In this document: one piece after another, positions 14,440-21,699 of the stretch
Layout of the letters: each line of letters starts with the position of its first letter
Numbering within the stretch: the first letter of the stretch is position 1
Source of the DNA: JAGOTP01 sp964443315
GTDB lineage: Bacteria > Patescibacteriota > Patescibacteriia > 2-12-FULL-60-25
Reading direction: 5' to 3'
DNA length: 23,666 bases
NCBI GenBank assembly: GCA_964443315.1
Contig: CAYUCP010000009.1
Coordinates: 1-23,666 of the forward strand
The notes under the pieces: model-generated
What the model saw: the letters and a program-made list of their open reading frames with translations, nothing else
Told to the model about the DNA's origin: nothing
Databases searched by the model: none
Position numbers and translations under genes: made by a program

Positions 14440-15054
14440 ATGGAAAGAAAAAAGAGTAGTTACGCCACAAATCCAGAAGTATTTGGCCAATTTCCAGCAC
14501 AAATTGTGAAGCGGCTCGCGACCGTCTTAAGGCCGGGTGGTCGAGTGCTGGATCTAGGGGCCGGCCAGGGCAGAAACGGACTCTGGCTCGCCGAGCAGGG
14601 GTTTGTCGTTGATGCAGTTGATAGAGATGAGGATGGGGTTAGACAGATGCAAGATCAGGCCCAGAGAGAGGGGCTCGCATCGTTCCAAGCACGATTAGCG
14701 AGCGCGGAAGAGCTAGAGCTCCATGCGAATGCGTATGACGGTTTATGCTGTATTAACTTGCTCCAGTTCTTTTCGGTTGAACAAGCGGCTGACCTTGTGC
14801 GGCGTTTGCAAGTGGCTACCGTTGGAGGTGGATATCACTCTATTCTTGTTCCGTCACACGCATCTGAGGAGATCTTGCAAAAACTGGGCGCTCGGCTCTG
14901 GACGGAAGAGGAGTTGCGAGGATTGTATTCGAACTGGTCTATCGAAGTTTGTCGCACCTACCCTGGGATGAGTACAGCGAAAAACGCCAAAGGTGAACAA
15001 GAGCCGGTCGAAATGATCAATTTTTTGGCGAAGAAACTTTCAGTGGTTGAATAA
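14440..15054 (+). CDS. Class I SAM-dependent methyltransferase, substrate unknown
   Basis: 204 residues. SAM-binding motif I is GRVLDLGAGQGRNGLWLAE (residues 34-52), motif II acidic end is VDAVDRDEDGV (about 61-71), and motif IV-like NAYDGLCCINLLQFF follows. The overall pattern is TehB/UbiE-like, with no second domain and no membrane segment. Substrate cannot be deduced. It begins 16 nt after ligA, and a TATCCT box abuts the ATG (14434-14439), preceded by C8 at 14424-14431. The 3' end overlaps the convergent vanW-family gene by 38 bp. Names such as tellurite-resistance TehB would be over-reading. Confidence 0.85.
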   Translation: MERKKSSYATNPEVFGQFPAQIVKRLATVLRPGGRVLDLGAGQGRNGLWLAEQGFVVDAVDRDEDGVRQMQDQAQREGLASFQARLASAEELELHANAYDGLCCINLLQFFSVEQAADLVRRLQVATVGGGYHSILVPSHASEEILQKLGARLWTEEELRGLYSNWSIEVCRTYPGMSTAKNAKGEQEPVEMINFLAKKLSVVE

Positions 15055-15859
15055 TGGCATCTACCGGTGGCTGATACTTCATGAGCGATTGGTTTTTATA
15101 AAGAAAGGATTCATCAAGTACCACGCCCGTCTCACGGCTACGCGTCTGGCGCCAGATTTCGTTGGCGCGATAGTTCTGTGTTCCGTCGGTGAGATAGTGG
15201 TGATTCTTTTCGAGAATTGAAAAGGACTGTGTCGGTTTTTGGTCGGCGCGAATTTCGCCTTTCAGATGATCTTCCGTCAGCCACAGGTGAAGTTGGAAGG
15301 TTGTCTGCGAGGGATTATGGATCTGAAGATCCATGTAGTTGTAGAAGAGAGCAGCACCCGTTCCAAAGGGGACGGTGCGACCGGAGTCCGGAAAGAGATC
15401 AAAACTGTGGTGGTGTCGCTCGGTGACCTGGAGCTGAGAGTGGAGCGCCATCCAATACACGAGGTTTGCAAGCTGGCAGAGACCGCCCCCGACGCCGACT
15501 TTTGATTCGCCATTGGAAAGGATCAGCCCCTCGAGGTAGCCCCGTTCTTTGGTAGCTGGTCCGATGAGTCGCCACAGCGATAAGGTTTGGCCTGGTTTGA
15601 TGACGACGCCATCGATTTCACGAATGGCCAAGCCGAGATTGTGGACTTTATTATATTGAAGGCGAAGATCGACGGTGCCGAGCTTTCGGATGAGGAGCGA
15701 CTGGTGGGAGGTGACGCGATATTCAAGCGATTGACCGCGGCGCTCGGTCGCAAAGCGACGTTTGGCAAGTTGCCACACAAGACGACGAGCCAATTGTTTA
15801 CGGGCGACAGCGAGTTTATAAAAAGCTGGGTGAACGCTTGAGAGGGTGCGGCGTGGCAT
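15017..15859 (-). CDS. VanW family protein
   Basis: 280 residues from the ATG at 15859. The VanW domain is seen at KPGQTLSLWRLIGPATKERGY, then VGGGLCQLANLVYWMA, RHHHSFDLFPDSGR and PFGTGAALFYNYMDLQIHN, which is the family core. The N-terminal third is basic and helical (VARKQLARRLVWQLAKRRF). A frame extension to 15937 would add 26 residues rich in Cys/Ser and is not favoured. VanW-family function is not well established; some members occur with glycopeptide-resistance genes or carry peptidoglycan-binding domains. No signal peptide or PG-binding domain is obvious here. It is divergent from gatC (97 bp between starts), and its end overlaps the methyltransferase, so it is a single-gene unit. Confidence 0.88.
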   Translation of the reverse strand: MPRRTLSSVHPAFYKLAVARKQLARRLVWQLAKRRFATERRGQSLEYRVTSHQSLLIRKLGTVDLRLQYNKVHNLGLAIREIDGVVIKPGQTLSLWRLIGPATKERGYLEGLILSNGESKVGVGGGLCQLANLVYWMALHSQLQVTERHHHSFDLFPDSGRTVPFGTGAALFYNYMDLQIHNPSQTTFQLHLWLTEDHLKGEIRADQKPTQSFSILEKNHHYLTDGTQNYRANEIWRQTRSRETGVVLDESFLYKNQSLMKYQPPVDAIIQPLKVSSPKN

Positions 15860-15956
15860 AGGAAAAATAAAGGCTGAGCCTCTCAACGTTGTACTCGAAT
15901 AACGATGACAGCGACAGACTAGCCTTTCGATGGGCAATACGATACCGTAGTCCCAT

Positions 15957-16256
15957 ATGTCATTGACTCGGGATGAATTACTGCATCTGGCAAAACTGGC
16001 CAGAATTTCGATTGAAGAAGAGAAGCTGGAGCTCTTTCAGGGCCAGCTCGATGAAATTTTGAATTATGTTGGACGACTTCAGGCGGTGAAACTCGGATTG
16101 GCGCATGAGGAAGAAGGGGAGAAGCTCGCAGTCGTCCGTGCGGATGTTCCAGCACCCTCTTCTCAGGATTTGCTGCAAGCCCTCCACTCCGCCTTCCCTG
16201 ACCGTGCGGATGCGCTTTTACGTGTCCCAGGTGTGTTTGAAAAACCAAAAGATTAA
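15957..16256 (+). CDS. gatC: Aspartyl/glutamyl-tRNA amidotransferase subunit C
   Basis: 99 residues, the usual size of GatC. The N-terminal motif LTRDELLHLAKLARISIEEE and the middle ILNYVGRLQAV are family signatures, and the C-terminus carries the VLRVPGVFEKPKD-type tail (LRVPGVFEKPKD). GatC is a small scaffold that wraps around GatA and GatB in the GatCAB complex that converts Glu-tRNA(Gln) to Gln-tRNA(Gln), and Asp-tRNA(Asn) to Asn-tRNA(Asn). The stop shares a base with the gatA ATG (TAATG). It is the first gene of a six-gene run to 20482. gatB is not in the window. Confidence 0.95.
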   Translation: MSLTRDELLHLAKLARISIEEEKLELFQGQLDEILNYVGRLQAVKLGLAHEEEGEKLAVVRADVPAPSSQDLLQALHSAFPDRADALLRVPGVFEKPKD

Positions 16257-17689
16257 TGCGTATGTCACGTCTACAGAATCTCACCATCAAAACAGCCGCC
16301 GAAGCGCTCGACACGCGAGCTTTTTCGTCTCAGGAGCTTGTACAAGACTATATAAAACGTGCGGAAGCTAAGAACGAAGACTTGAACGCCTATCTCACGT
16401 TCATGCCAGAAGAGGCGGAAGCTGCAGCCAAGGCGTCTGATGAGCGTCGTGCGCGTGGAGAGCGTCTTAGTGTCCTGGATGGGGTCCCGGTCGCGGTGAA
16501 AGATAATTTGCTCACCAAGGGCACGCGTACCACTGGAGGATCGGCTATTTTGTCTAAGTACATTGCGCCATACGACGCGACGGTGATCACGAAGCTGCGT
16601 GAAGCGGGGGCGGTGATTATTGGGAAAACTAACTTGGATGAATTCGGGATGGGTGGATCGACAGAGAACTCGGCGTACGGTCCAACGAAGAACCCACTCG
16701 ATTGGGAACGCGTAGCGGGTGGATCGTCCGGAGGAAGTGGCGCAGCTGTCGCAGCTGACTTGTGTATCGCCTCACTTGGAACGGATACGGGTGGTTCGGT
16801 GCGTTTGCCAGCCTCATTTTGTGGCATCGTTGGGTTCAAGCCGACCTATGGTCGCGTCTCGCGCTATGGAGCCATCGCGATGGCTTCTTCCCTTGATCAA
16901 GTTGGTCCAATGACCAAAACGGTTGAAGATGCGGCGTTGATGCTTGAACTTATTCAAGGTCAAGACAAACACGATCAAACAACGCGACCAACGCAGCCGC
17001 TCACGTTTGATCCAGCTGAGGGTCTCGACACGATCAAAATTGGATTGCCGAAACAAGCCTGGAAATTGGGAGGGATCGAGCCCGGCGTAAAAGCAGCTCT
17101 TGAGGCAGCGATGAAACGCTATGAAGCGCGCGGCGTTGAGTTTGTGGAGGTCGATATTCCCTACATGGATGAAGCGTTGTCGGTCTACTATATTTTGATG
17201 CCTTGTGAGGTGTCTTCGAACATGGGTCGCTTCGACGGAATTCGCTACGGAAATCGCTCACAACAAAATCAGCTGTTGGATGTTTACTTGGATTCACGTA
17301 CGAAAGGCTTGGGGGATGAGGTTCGTCGTCGCATTTTGATTGGAACGTATGCGCTCTCGAAGGGGTACTACGATGCCTATTATGTGAAAGCGCGTCAGGT
17401 GCAGGCAGAGATTCGTCGCGCTTATGCTAAGGCGTTTGAGCAGGTGGATTTGCTTCTCACGCCTACCTCGCCTAGCGTTGCCTACAAGATTGGTGAGAAG
17501 ACCGCCGATCCGCTTGCGATGTATCTGCAAGATGTCTTTACGGTGTCGGTGAGCGTTGCAGGGCTTCCCGCTATTTCGATTCCGTGTGGTACGAGTGATG
17601 GATTGCCTGTGGGGATGCAGCTCACTGGCCCGCAGATGGGGGATGATCTTGTTCTTACGGCCGCCCACGCTTTTGAACAGCTCTCATGA
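16256..17689 (+). CDS. gatA: Aspartyl/glutamyl-tRNA amidotransferase subunit A
   Basis: 477 residues, usual GatA size. It is an amidase-signature glutaminase that supplies ammonia to GatB. The catalytic triad is visible: K82 in VAVKDN, cis-Ser S157 in AGGSSGGSGAA, and the nucleophile S181 in DTGGSVRLPASF. Spacing of 75 and 24 residues matches characterised GatA. The ATG at 16256 overlaps the gatC stop; an alternative ATG two codons on (16262, MSRLQNL) is equally plausible. The stop overlaps the next gene (ATGA at 17686), so expression is coupled. Confidence 0.96.
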   Translation: MRMSRLQNLTIKTAAEALDTRAFSSQELVQDYIKRAEAKNEDLNAYLTFMPEEAEAAAKASDERRARGERLSVLDGVPVAVKDNLLTKGTRTTGGSAILSKYIAPYDATVITKLREAGAVIIGKTNLDEFGMGGSTENSAYGPTKNPLDWERVAGGSSGGSGAAVAADLCIASLGTDTGGSVRLPASFCGIVGFKPTYGRVSRYGAIAMASSLDQVGPMTKTVEDAALMLELIQGQDKHDQTTRPTQPLTFDPAEGLDTIKIGLPKQAWKLGGIEPGVKAALEAAMKRYEARGVEFVEVDIPYMDEALSVYYILMPCEVSSNMGRFDGIRYGNRSQQNQLLDVYLDSRTKGLGDEVRRRILIGTYALSKGYYDAYYVKARQVQAEIRRAYAKAFEQVDLLLTPTSPSVAYKIGEKTADPLAMYLQDVFTVSVSVAGLPAISIPCGTSDGLPVGMQLTGPQMGDDLVLTAAHAFEQLS

Positions 17690-18180
17690 TCCTGCAAATC
17701 GTTCTTCAACCAACCAACTCAGCGCAAGCGCTCGCTCCAACGAGTTCCGCCTCGGTTGATTCGGTTCTGACGATTCTGGGATTTAGCCTAGGGCTGTTGG
17801 TGGGTGTCATTCTTTTGGTCTGGTTTTTGCGCAAGTTGAAAAAACCAGAGCTCGAAGGAATCTCAACTCAAAAAGTGAAAGCCTTGTGGGAGCAGATCGA
17901 GCATTCAGCCAAACAGGGGCGGCTTGGCGGCAAGATGGCGGTGATTGAGGCGGATAAGCTCCTCGACACCGTATTGAAATCGATGCGTTTTCCAGGAGAT
18001 ACGATGGGGGAACGGCTCAAGGCGGCTGGCTACAAGTATCCAGCCATTCGTGAGGTCTGGACGGCACATCGTGTCCGCAATCGCTTGGTTCATGAGACGG
18101 ACTATGAACTGAGAGAGCGCGACGTTCGAGAAACATTGGGAGATTTTAAGAACGCGCTTCGTGAATTAAACGTGCTCTAA
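17686..18180 (+). CDS. Membrane-anchored protein with an HEPN-like C-terminal motif, function unknown
   Basis: 164 residues. A polar 25-residue N-terminus leads to one membrane helix (about residues 28-48, LTILGFSLGLLVGVILLVWF) and a basic stop (LRKLKK). The cytoplasmic domain is all helical. It includes VIEADKLLDTVLKSM, then AIREVWTAHRVRNRLVHETD, where R131-N-x3-H136 (RNRLVH) matches the Rx4H signature of HEPN domains, including the Asn next to Arg. A final helix is RDVRETLGDFKNALREL. HEPN proteins include RNases in toxin-antitoxin and Abi systems, but also non-catalytic members. No MNT nucleotidyltransferase partner lies nearby. The gene is coupled to gatA (ATGA overlap) and to lgt (2-nt gap). 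The HEPN assignment is from one motif and helical pattern. Confidence 0.8.
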   Translation: MILQIVLQPTNSAQALAPTSSASVDSVLTILGFSLGLLVGVILLVWFLRKLKKPELEGISTQKVKALWEQIEHSAKQGRLGGKMAVIEADKLLDTVLKSMRFPGDTMGERLKAAGYKYPAIREVWTAHRVRNRLVHETDYELRERDVRETLGDFKNALRELNVL

Positions 18181-18182
18181 CT

Positions 18183-18938
18183 ATGTTGCCCTACGTAGGC
18201 GCGACCACCTTTCCGTTATTTGGCCTCTCGTTCCAGGTGTGGGGGACGCTCGTGGCGCTTGGCTACGGGCTTGGAACCTATCTCGCTTGGCGACGAGCCA
18301 AGCAAAGAGGGCTCGATGCAAAAATTGTGCTCGATCTCGCGTTTTGGATTTTTATCGCAGCGTTTGTCGGGTCACGTCTTTTTCACGTACTGGCGTACAA
18401 TCCGGGCTATTATCTGGCGCATCCGTTGGAGGCGCTTGATCCTCGTACGCCTGGCTACGCCATCTTTGGTGGATTCATTGGAGCGGCGCTGGTAGTTGCT
18501 TGGACCGTCTATCGACAAAAACTCACCTTCTTTGAATACGCCGACGTTTTGATCTGGGGGCTGCCGTGGGGCTGCGGCGTCGGGCGAATCGGTTGTTTTT
18601 TGATTCACGATCATCCCGGGACGCTCACGCATTTTATGCTGGGCGTTCGTTATCCGGATGGTCAGGTTCGTCACGATCTTGGCCTCTATCTTTCGTTGAT
18701 TGGGTTCGCGACAGGTTTACTCTTTCTCTGGCTCAACCGAAAACCACGTAAGCCCGGTTTTTGGTTCGGCGTTTATCTTCTCATTGAAGGGATCACGCGC
18801 ATTTGCTTAGATTTCCTCCGTGTGGAGGATGCTCGGTACCTTGGGTTTACCCCGACGCAGTATCTGGCCCTTCCGCTCCTTGCGATAGGCATTTGGTGTG
18901 TCTCTCGCTCTTCACCCATGATATCCTCCAAGTCATGA
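18183..18938 (+). CDS. lgt: Prolipoprotein diacylglyceryl transferase
   Basis: 251 residues, polytopic membrane protein. Lgt transfers diacylglycerol from phosphatidylglycerol to the lipobox Cys of prolipoproteins. Family motifs: FPLFGLSFQVWGTLVALGY at the N-terminus, GYAIFGGFIGAAL (about 91-103), and the signature GCGVGRIGCFLIHDHPG (130-146) with the conserved Gly-Arg. The usual follow-on (NFxN or GCCYG) is replaced by HDHPG here. The C-terminal FLRVEDARYLGFTPTQYLAL carries the conserved Arg and the (T/S)xxQ. It starts 2 nt after the HEPN-like gene and overlaps the next ATG by 4 nt. Confidence 0.93.
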   Translation: MLPYVGATTFPLFGLSFQVWGTLVALGYGLGTYLAWRRAKQRGLDAKIVLDLAFWIFIAAFVGSRLFHVLAYNPGYYLAHPLEALDPRTPGYAIFGGFIGAALVVAWTVYRQKLTFFEYADVLIWGLPWGCGVGRIGCFLIHDHPGTLTHFMLGVRYPDGQVRHDLGLYLSLIGFATGLLFLWLNRKPRKPGFWFGVYLLIEGITRICLDFLRVEDARYLGFTPTQYLALPLLAIGIWCVSRSSPMISSKS

Positions 18939-19666
18939 ACTCATCTTCTTCGAATAACAACACAGGAATTGTCGTCGGCATAATCGCCGTCACAATTGCC
19001 CTGTTTGCTGGGTTGGTGTTTTTGCTTACGCGTGTCCCTTCTGATGCGCCAGGTTCCGGAAACGAAAATGTTGCGTTCTCAGACAGCGCAGACCCAGCCG
19101 TTGGTCCAACGGATGCGGCGGTCACGGTTCATATGTACGAAGACTTCGAATGTCCAGCCTGTGCCGCTTCGCATCCAATCATGAAGCAGGTCATCGCAGC
19201 CTACAAAGATCGCGTCCGCTTTGTCTGGAAGGACTTCCCGTTAGAAACGATACACCCAGCAGCTCGTCCTTCAGCGAATGCAGCTCGTTGCGCGCAGGTT
19301 CAAGGCAAATTTTGGGAGTATCAGGATCAGCTCTTTCAGATGCGTGGTTGGGTGAGTGCTTCGAATAAGACCGAAGCGTTCGTGAATGTAGCCAAGAATA
19401 TCGCCGGCTTGAACCAGGATCAATTTAAGACCTGCGTTGAACAAAAGGCGCAGGATGGCTTGGTGGCAGCGAACATTCGCGAAGGCTTCTCGAACCAGGT
19501 AAACGCAACCCCAACTTTCTTTGTAAATCAGCGTCGTCAGTTTGCGATGGGTTATCCAGATTGGAAGACGACGTTGGACGCGGCACTCGCAGCGGCTCCG
19601 GTTCCGGCATCAGCTCCAGCCGTGACTTCCACGCCAGCCACGACTTCTGCCTCGACAACCAATTGA
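18935..19666 (+). CDS. DsbA-like thiol-disulfide oxidoreductase, membrane-anchored (first copy)
   Basis: 243 residues from the ATG at 18935, which overlaps the lgt stop (ATGA). The frame opens further upstream, but the extension would lie inside lgt. An Asn/Ser-rich cytoplasmic N-terminus precedes one membrane helix (about 11-32). The thioredoxin-fold domain carries the active site FECPACAAS (C73, C76) and a cis-Pro loop (NATPTFFVN). The helical insert is typical of DsbA/Thioredoxin_4. The C-terminal 25 residues are Ala/Pro/Ser/Thr-rich and low-complexity, resembling a wall linker. It probably forms or isomerises disulfides outside the cytoplasm. No DsbB/VKOR partner is seen in the window. 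Confidence 0.9.
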   Translation: MNSSSSNNNTGIVVGIIAVTIALFAGLVFLLTRVPSDAPGSGNENVAFSDSADPAVGPTDAAVTVHMYEDFECPACAASHPIMKQVIAAYKDRVRFVWKDFPLETIHPAARPSANAARCAQVQGKFWEYQDQLFQMRGWVSASNKTEAFVNVAKNIAGLNQDQFKTCVEQKAQDGLVAANIREGFSNQVNATPTFFVNQRRQFAMGYPDWKTTLDAALAAAPVPASAPAVTSTPATTSASTTN

Positions 19667-19680
19667 GGCTCTCGTATACT
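19652..19680 (+). promoter_or_regulatory. Sigma70-type promoter for the second DsbA-like gene
   Basis: TCGACA (19652-19657, 5 of 6 to TTGACA), 17-nt spacer, TATACT (19675-19680). Predicted start near 19687, so a leader of about 40 nt before the ATG at 19727. The -35 lies in the last codons of the first copy. No clear Shine-Dalgarno in the leader. Confidence 0.72.
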
Positions 19681-19726
19681 TCTCGTGCTTACTCACTCTT
19701 TACGATCTGAACTTTGAGATCTTTCT

Positions 19727-20482
19727 ATGGATCAATCGAAAAATCAGGGGCTGTGGGACTCAAGTCCTAAGACCACGTTTTATCTTGGATTGTTCGTTGG
19801 AATCGCTATTTCGTCGGTGTTGGCCTTGGTGCTCGTCTTCGGCATGATGATGAGCGGTCGTTCTGTCGCAACAGGTGCTGCCGTGGCTCAGGCTCCAAGC
19901 CCAAGCGGCGCAGCTCAGCCAACGGATAACACCCCTCCAGCTCCGGTTGGTGGCCCAGTCAAGGAAGTAAGTGATAGCGATCACATTCTTGGCAAAAAAG
20001 ATGCCAAGGTCACGGTGATCGAATACTCTGACTTCGAGTGTCCATTCTGTGGTCAAATCGAACCAACGTTGAAGCAGATGATGACGGAATTCCCAAATGA
20101 TGTTCGTTTGATCTACCGCCACTTCCCATTATCCTTCCACCCACAGGCTCAGAAAGCGGCAGAAGCCTCTGAATGTGCTGCGAAGCTTGGAGGGAATGAC
20201 GCCTTCTGGAAGATGCACGATAAGCTTTTCCAGAACCAGCAGACGCTTGGAGCTGAAACCTACGCTCGTTTGGCTAAAGAAATTGGCTTGAACGAAGGGA
20301 ACTTCAAGACCTGTTTGGACAGCGGTGAAATGGCTGCCAAGGTGAACTCCGACATGGCTTCCGGCAACGATGCGGGTGTCAACGGAACCCCAGCTACCTT
20401 CATCAACGGTAAGTTGGTGAGCGGAGCCGTCCCATACGCCACGCTCAAAGCTGAGCTCACGGCAGCTGGTGCGTCTCGCTAA
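19727..20482 (+). CDS. DsbA-like thiol-disulfide oxidoreductase, membrane-anchored (second copy)
   Basis: 251 residues. A polar N-terminus, one membrane helix (about 18-42), a Pro/Ala-rich linker (AQAPSPSGAAQPTDNTPPAP) and a thioredoxin-fold domain. The active site is YSDFECPFCGQ (C105, C108; CPFC rather than CPAC in the first copy), and the cis-Pro loop is NGTPATFINGK. It is a paralogue of the gene just upstream but has its own promoter and a strong terminator after the stop, so it can be expressed separately. The different dipeptide between the cysteines suggests a different redox potential (inference). Confidence 0.92.
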   Translation: MDQSKNQGLWDSSPKTTFYLGLFVGIAISSVLALVLVFGMMMSGRSVATGAAVAQAPSPSGAAQPTDNTPPAPVGGPVKEVSDSDHILGKKDAKVTVIEYSDFECPFCGQIEPTLKQMMTEFPNDVRLIYRHFPLSFHPQAQKAAEASECAAKLGGNDAFWKMHDKLFQNQQTLGAETYARLAKEIGLNEGNFKTCLDSGEMAAKVNSDMASGNDAGVNGTPATFINGKLVSGAVPYATLKAELTAAGASR

Positions 20483-20505
20483 ACTCAAGGAAGAAATGGT
20501 ACGCG

Positions 20506-20531
20506 AAGACCCGCCTCATGGCGGGTCTTTT
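20506..20531 (+). terminator. Rho-independent terminator
   Basis: Perfect 10-bp arms AAGACCCGCC (20506-20515) and GGCGGGTCTT (20520-20529), TCAT loop, then TTG. It is 23 nt after the stop of the second DsbA-like gene and ends the gatC-to-dsbA-like run. Confidence 0.92.
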
Positions 20532-20548
20532 GTAATGCCATCACTTCA

Positions 20549-20577
20549 TCGACAAGCGTCGACTTTTCTGCTAAAGA
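20549..20577 (+). promoter_or_regulatory. Weak candidate promoter for the kinase gene
   Basis: TCGACA (20549-20554), 17-nt spacer, TAAAGA (20572-20577). The -35 is good and the -10 poor. The -35 sits in a small dyad, TCGAC-AAGC-GTCGA (20549-20562). Confidence 0.3.
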
Positions 20578-20583
20578 CCAGGT

Positions 20584-20604
20584 GCTCCAAGGGAGCAAGG
20601 AGGG
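20584..20604 (+). promoter_or_regulatory. Leader hairpin and strong Shine-Dalgarno of the kinase gene
   Basis: A small hairpin GCTCC-AAG-GGAGC (20584-20596) abuts AAGGAGGG (20597-20604), which ends 8 nt before the ATG at 20613. It is the clearest Shine-Dalgarno in the window and decides the start of the kinase over upstream ATGs. The hairpin could modulate access to it. Confidence 0.7.
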
Positions 20605-20612
20605 TTCAAGGA

Positions 20613-21557
20613 ATGACGAAGGAGCGTTTGTTCGCTAGTCAATCGTTCGGTGAGTACGAAATCCTGGCCTCGCCGCACAGCGCGGTCGAGTCAGGGAGTT
20701 TTGGGAGGGTCTACAAGGCGCGCCACCGCGTCACTGGTGCCGTTCGTGCGCTCAAGATCCTGCGGACCGACAAGCCGACGAACGAGGCGATTCTCGCCAT
20801 GTTCGCAAGAGAGGTCGCCGTCTTGCGGGCGGTTGCGGGTCCGGGCGTGCCGGTGGTCTACGAGGAGGGGTGTGTAAACGATGTGCCATTCTTCGTCCAA
20901 GAGTGGATCGAGGGCGAGACCCTCGACGCCTATCTGACACGCGGCGCCCATGACCGCACACCCCAAGTAGTCATGAAGATTATCGATCCGCTCGCGAAGG
21001 TGCTCAGCCGCGTGCATCGTGCCGGATTCGTCCATCGCGACCTAGCGCCCTGTAACATCATGCGGCGGTCTAGCGGTGAGATCGTGCTCATCGACTTCGG
21101 GCTTGCTTGTAGAGAAGGGGAGGTGGTTCTGAAGGACGAAGCCTTTGGGAACGCCTACTACCTGTCTCCAGAACAAGCTGACCAAGAGGAGGCACATCCG
21201 CTGCACGACGAGTTCTCGCTGGGTGTGATCGCGTACGAGCTCGTTACGGGCGAGAACCCGTTGCGAGGATACGTAAACCGACGGGTTCCCGTGCATCCGC
21301 AGATTCAGGTGAGAAGCCTGTTGCAACAGCGTGCCGTTCGGATCCCGCCGATTCACTCGTTTCTCCGAGCGGCAACGGTGCCTAGCGCCTTCGCGGAAGC
21401 CATCGAGCGAGCAGTTTCCCTCGAACAATCTCACCGGTTCCCAACGGTCGAAGGATTCCGTAGGTGCTGTATGAGGGCTTCGTTCCTTCCGGCACTTACG
21501 CGAGCTGAGTCGCTTCTGCTGCATGCCGCGGCAAAGCTTCTGTCGGCTCTCTCGTGA
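20613..21557 (+). CDS. Hanks-type serine/threonine protein kinase, soluble
   Basis: 314 residues from the ATG after the strong Shine-Dalgarno; the frame is open back to 20469 but that part spans a terminator. Kinase motifs are complete enough for activity: Gly-loop ESGSFGRVYKA (26-36, first Gly replaced by E26), ATP-anchoring K48 (RALKIL), helix-C E67 (FAREVAVL), HRDLAPCN (141-148, catalytic D143, Mg-binding N148), DFG (161-163), SPEQ as APE, and DEFSLGVIAYELVTGENPL. The usual Lys of HRDxKPxN is Ala. There is no membrane segment or PASTA domain, and the C-terminal tail is helical. The gene is visibly GC-richer, with many C/G-ending codons, than the flanking genes, suggesting acquisition. Substrate is unknown and no phosphatase gene is adjacent. 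Confidence 0.92.
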   Translation: MTKERLFASQSFGEYEILASPHSAVESGSFGRVYKARHRVTGAVRALKILRTDKPTNEAILAMFAREVAVLRAVAGPGVPVVYEEGCVNDVPFFVQEWIEGETLDAYLTRGAHDRTPQVVMKIIDPLAKVLSRVHRAGFVHRDLAPCNIMRRSSGEIVLIDFGLACREGEVVLKDEAFGNAYYLSPEQADQEEAHPLHDEFSLGVIAYELVTGENPLRGYVNRRVPVHPQIQVRSLLQQRAVRIPPIHSFLRAATVPSAFAEAIERAVSLEQSHRFPTVEGFRRCCMRASFLPALTRAESLLLHAAAKLLSALS

Positions 21558-21566
21558 GCCGAGTCC

Positions 21567-21671
21567 ATGCTCTTTCCACTCACGCCAGATGTGATTCACG
21601 CACGAGACTCGTGCGGCGAGCCTTCTCTCGCGGTGATCTGGCCACCGACGCAGCTCTGGGATGCTCTCTGA
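21567..21671 (+). CDS. Possible 34-residue small ORF in the kinase-ABC gap
   Basis: An ATG-to-TGA ORF begins 9 nt after the kinase stop and covers most of the 142-bp gap. The peptide starts MLFPLTPDVIHARD and ends PPTQLWDAL. It shares the GC-rich codon flavour of the kinase. No Shine-Dalgarno and no recognisable motif; it may be chance. The 17-bp palindrome lies inside it. Confidence 0.2.
   Translation: MLFPLTPDVIHARDSCGEPSLAVIWPPTQLWDAL
21599..21615. repeat. 17-bp perfect palindrome
   Basis: CGCACGAG-A-CTCGTGCG: 8-bp arms around one base, between the convergent kinase and ABC genes. There is no T run, so it is not a standard terminator. It could be a protein-binding site or an mRNA hairpin. 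Confidence 0.45.
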
Positions 21672-21687
21672 GGATCAAAGAGCTGCG
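21649..21687. terminator. Hairpin between convergent kinase and ABC genes
   Basis: CGCAGCTCT (21649-21657) and AGAGCTGCG (21679-21687) are perfect 9-bp arms with a 21-nt loop, 12 nt beyond the ABC gene's stop. Neither side has a good T run, so it may stabilise 3' ends rather than terminate alone. Confidence 0.45.
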
Positions 21688-21699
21688 TACAAACAATGC

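Noticed and set aside
18803..18934. Upstream extension of the first DsbA-like gene
   Set aside because: The frame is open only because it shadows lgt. The 4-nt ATGA overlap and the membrane anchor start fit 18935.
20469..20612. Upstream extension of the kinase
   Set aside because: It would run through a strong terminator and past a textbook Shine-Dalgarno at 20597-20604.
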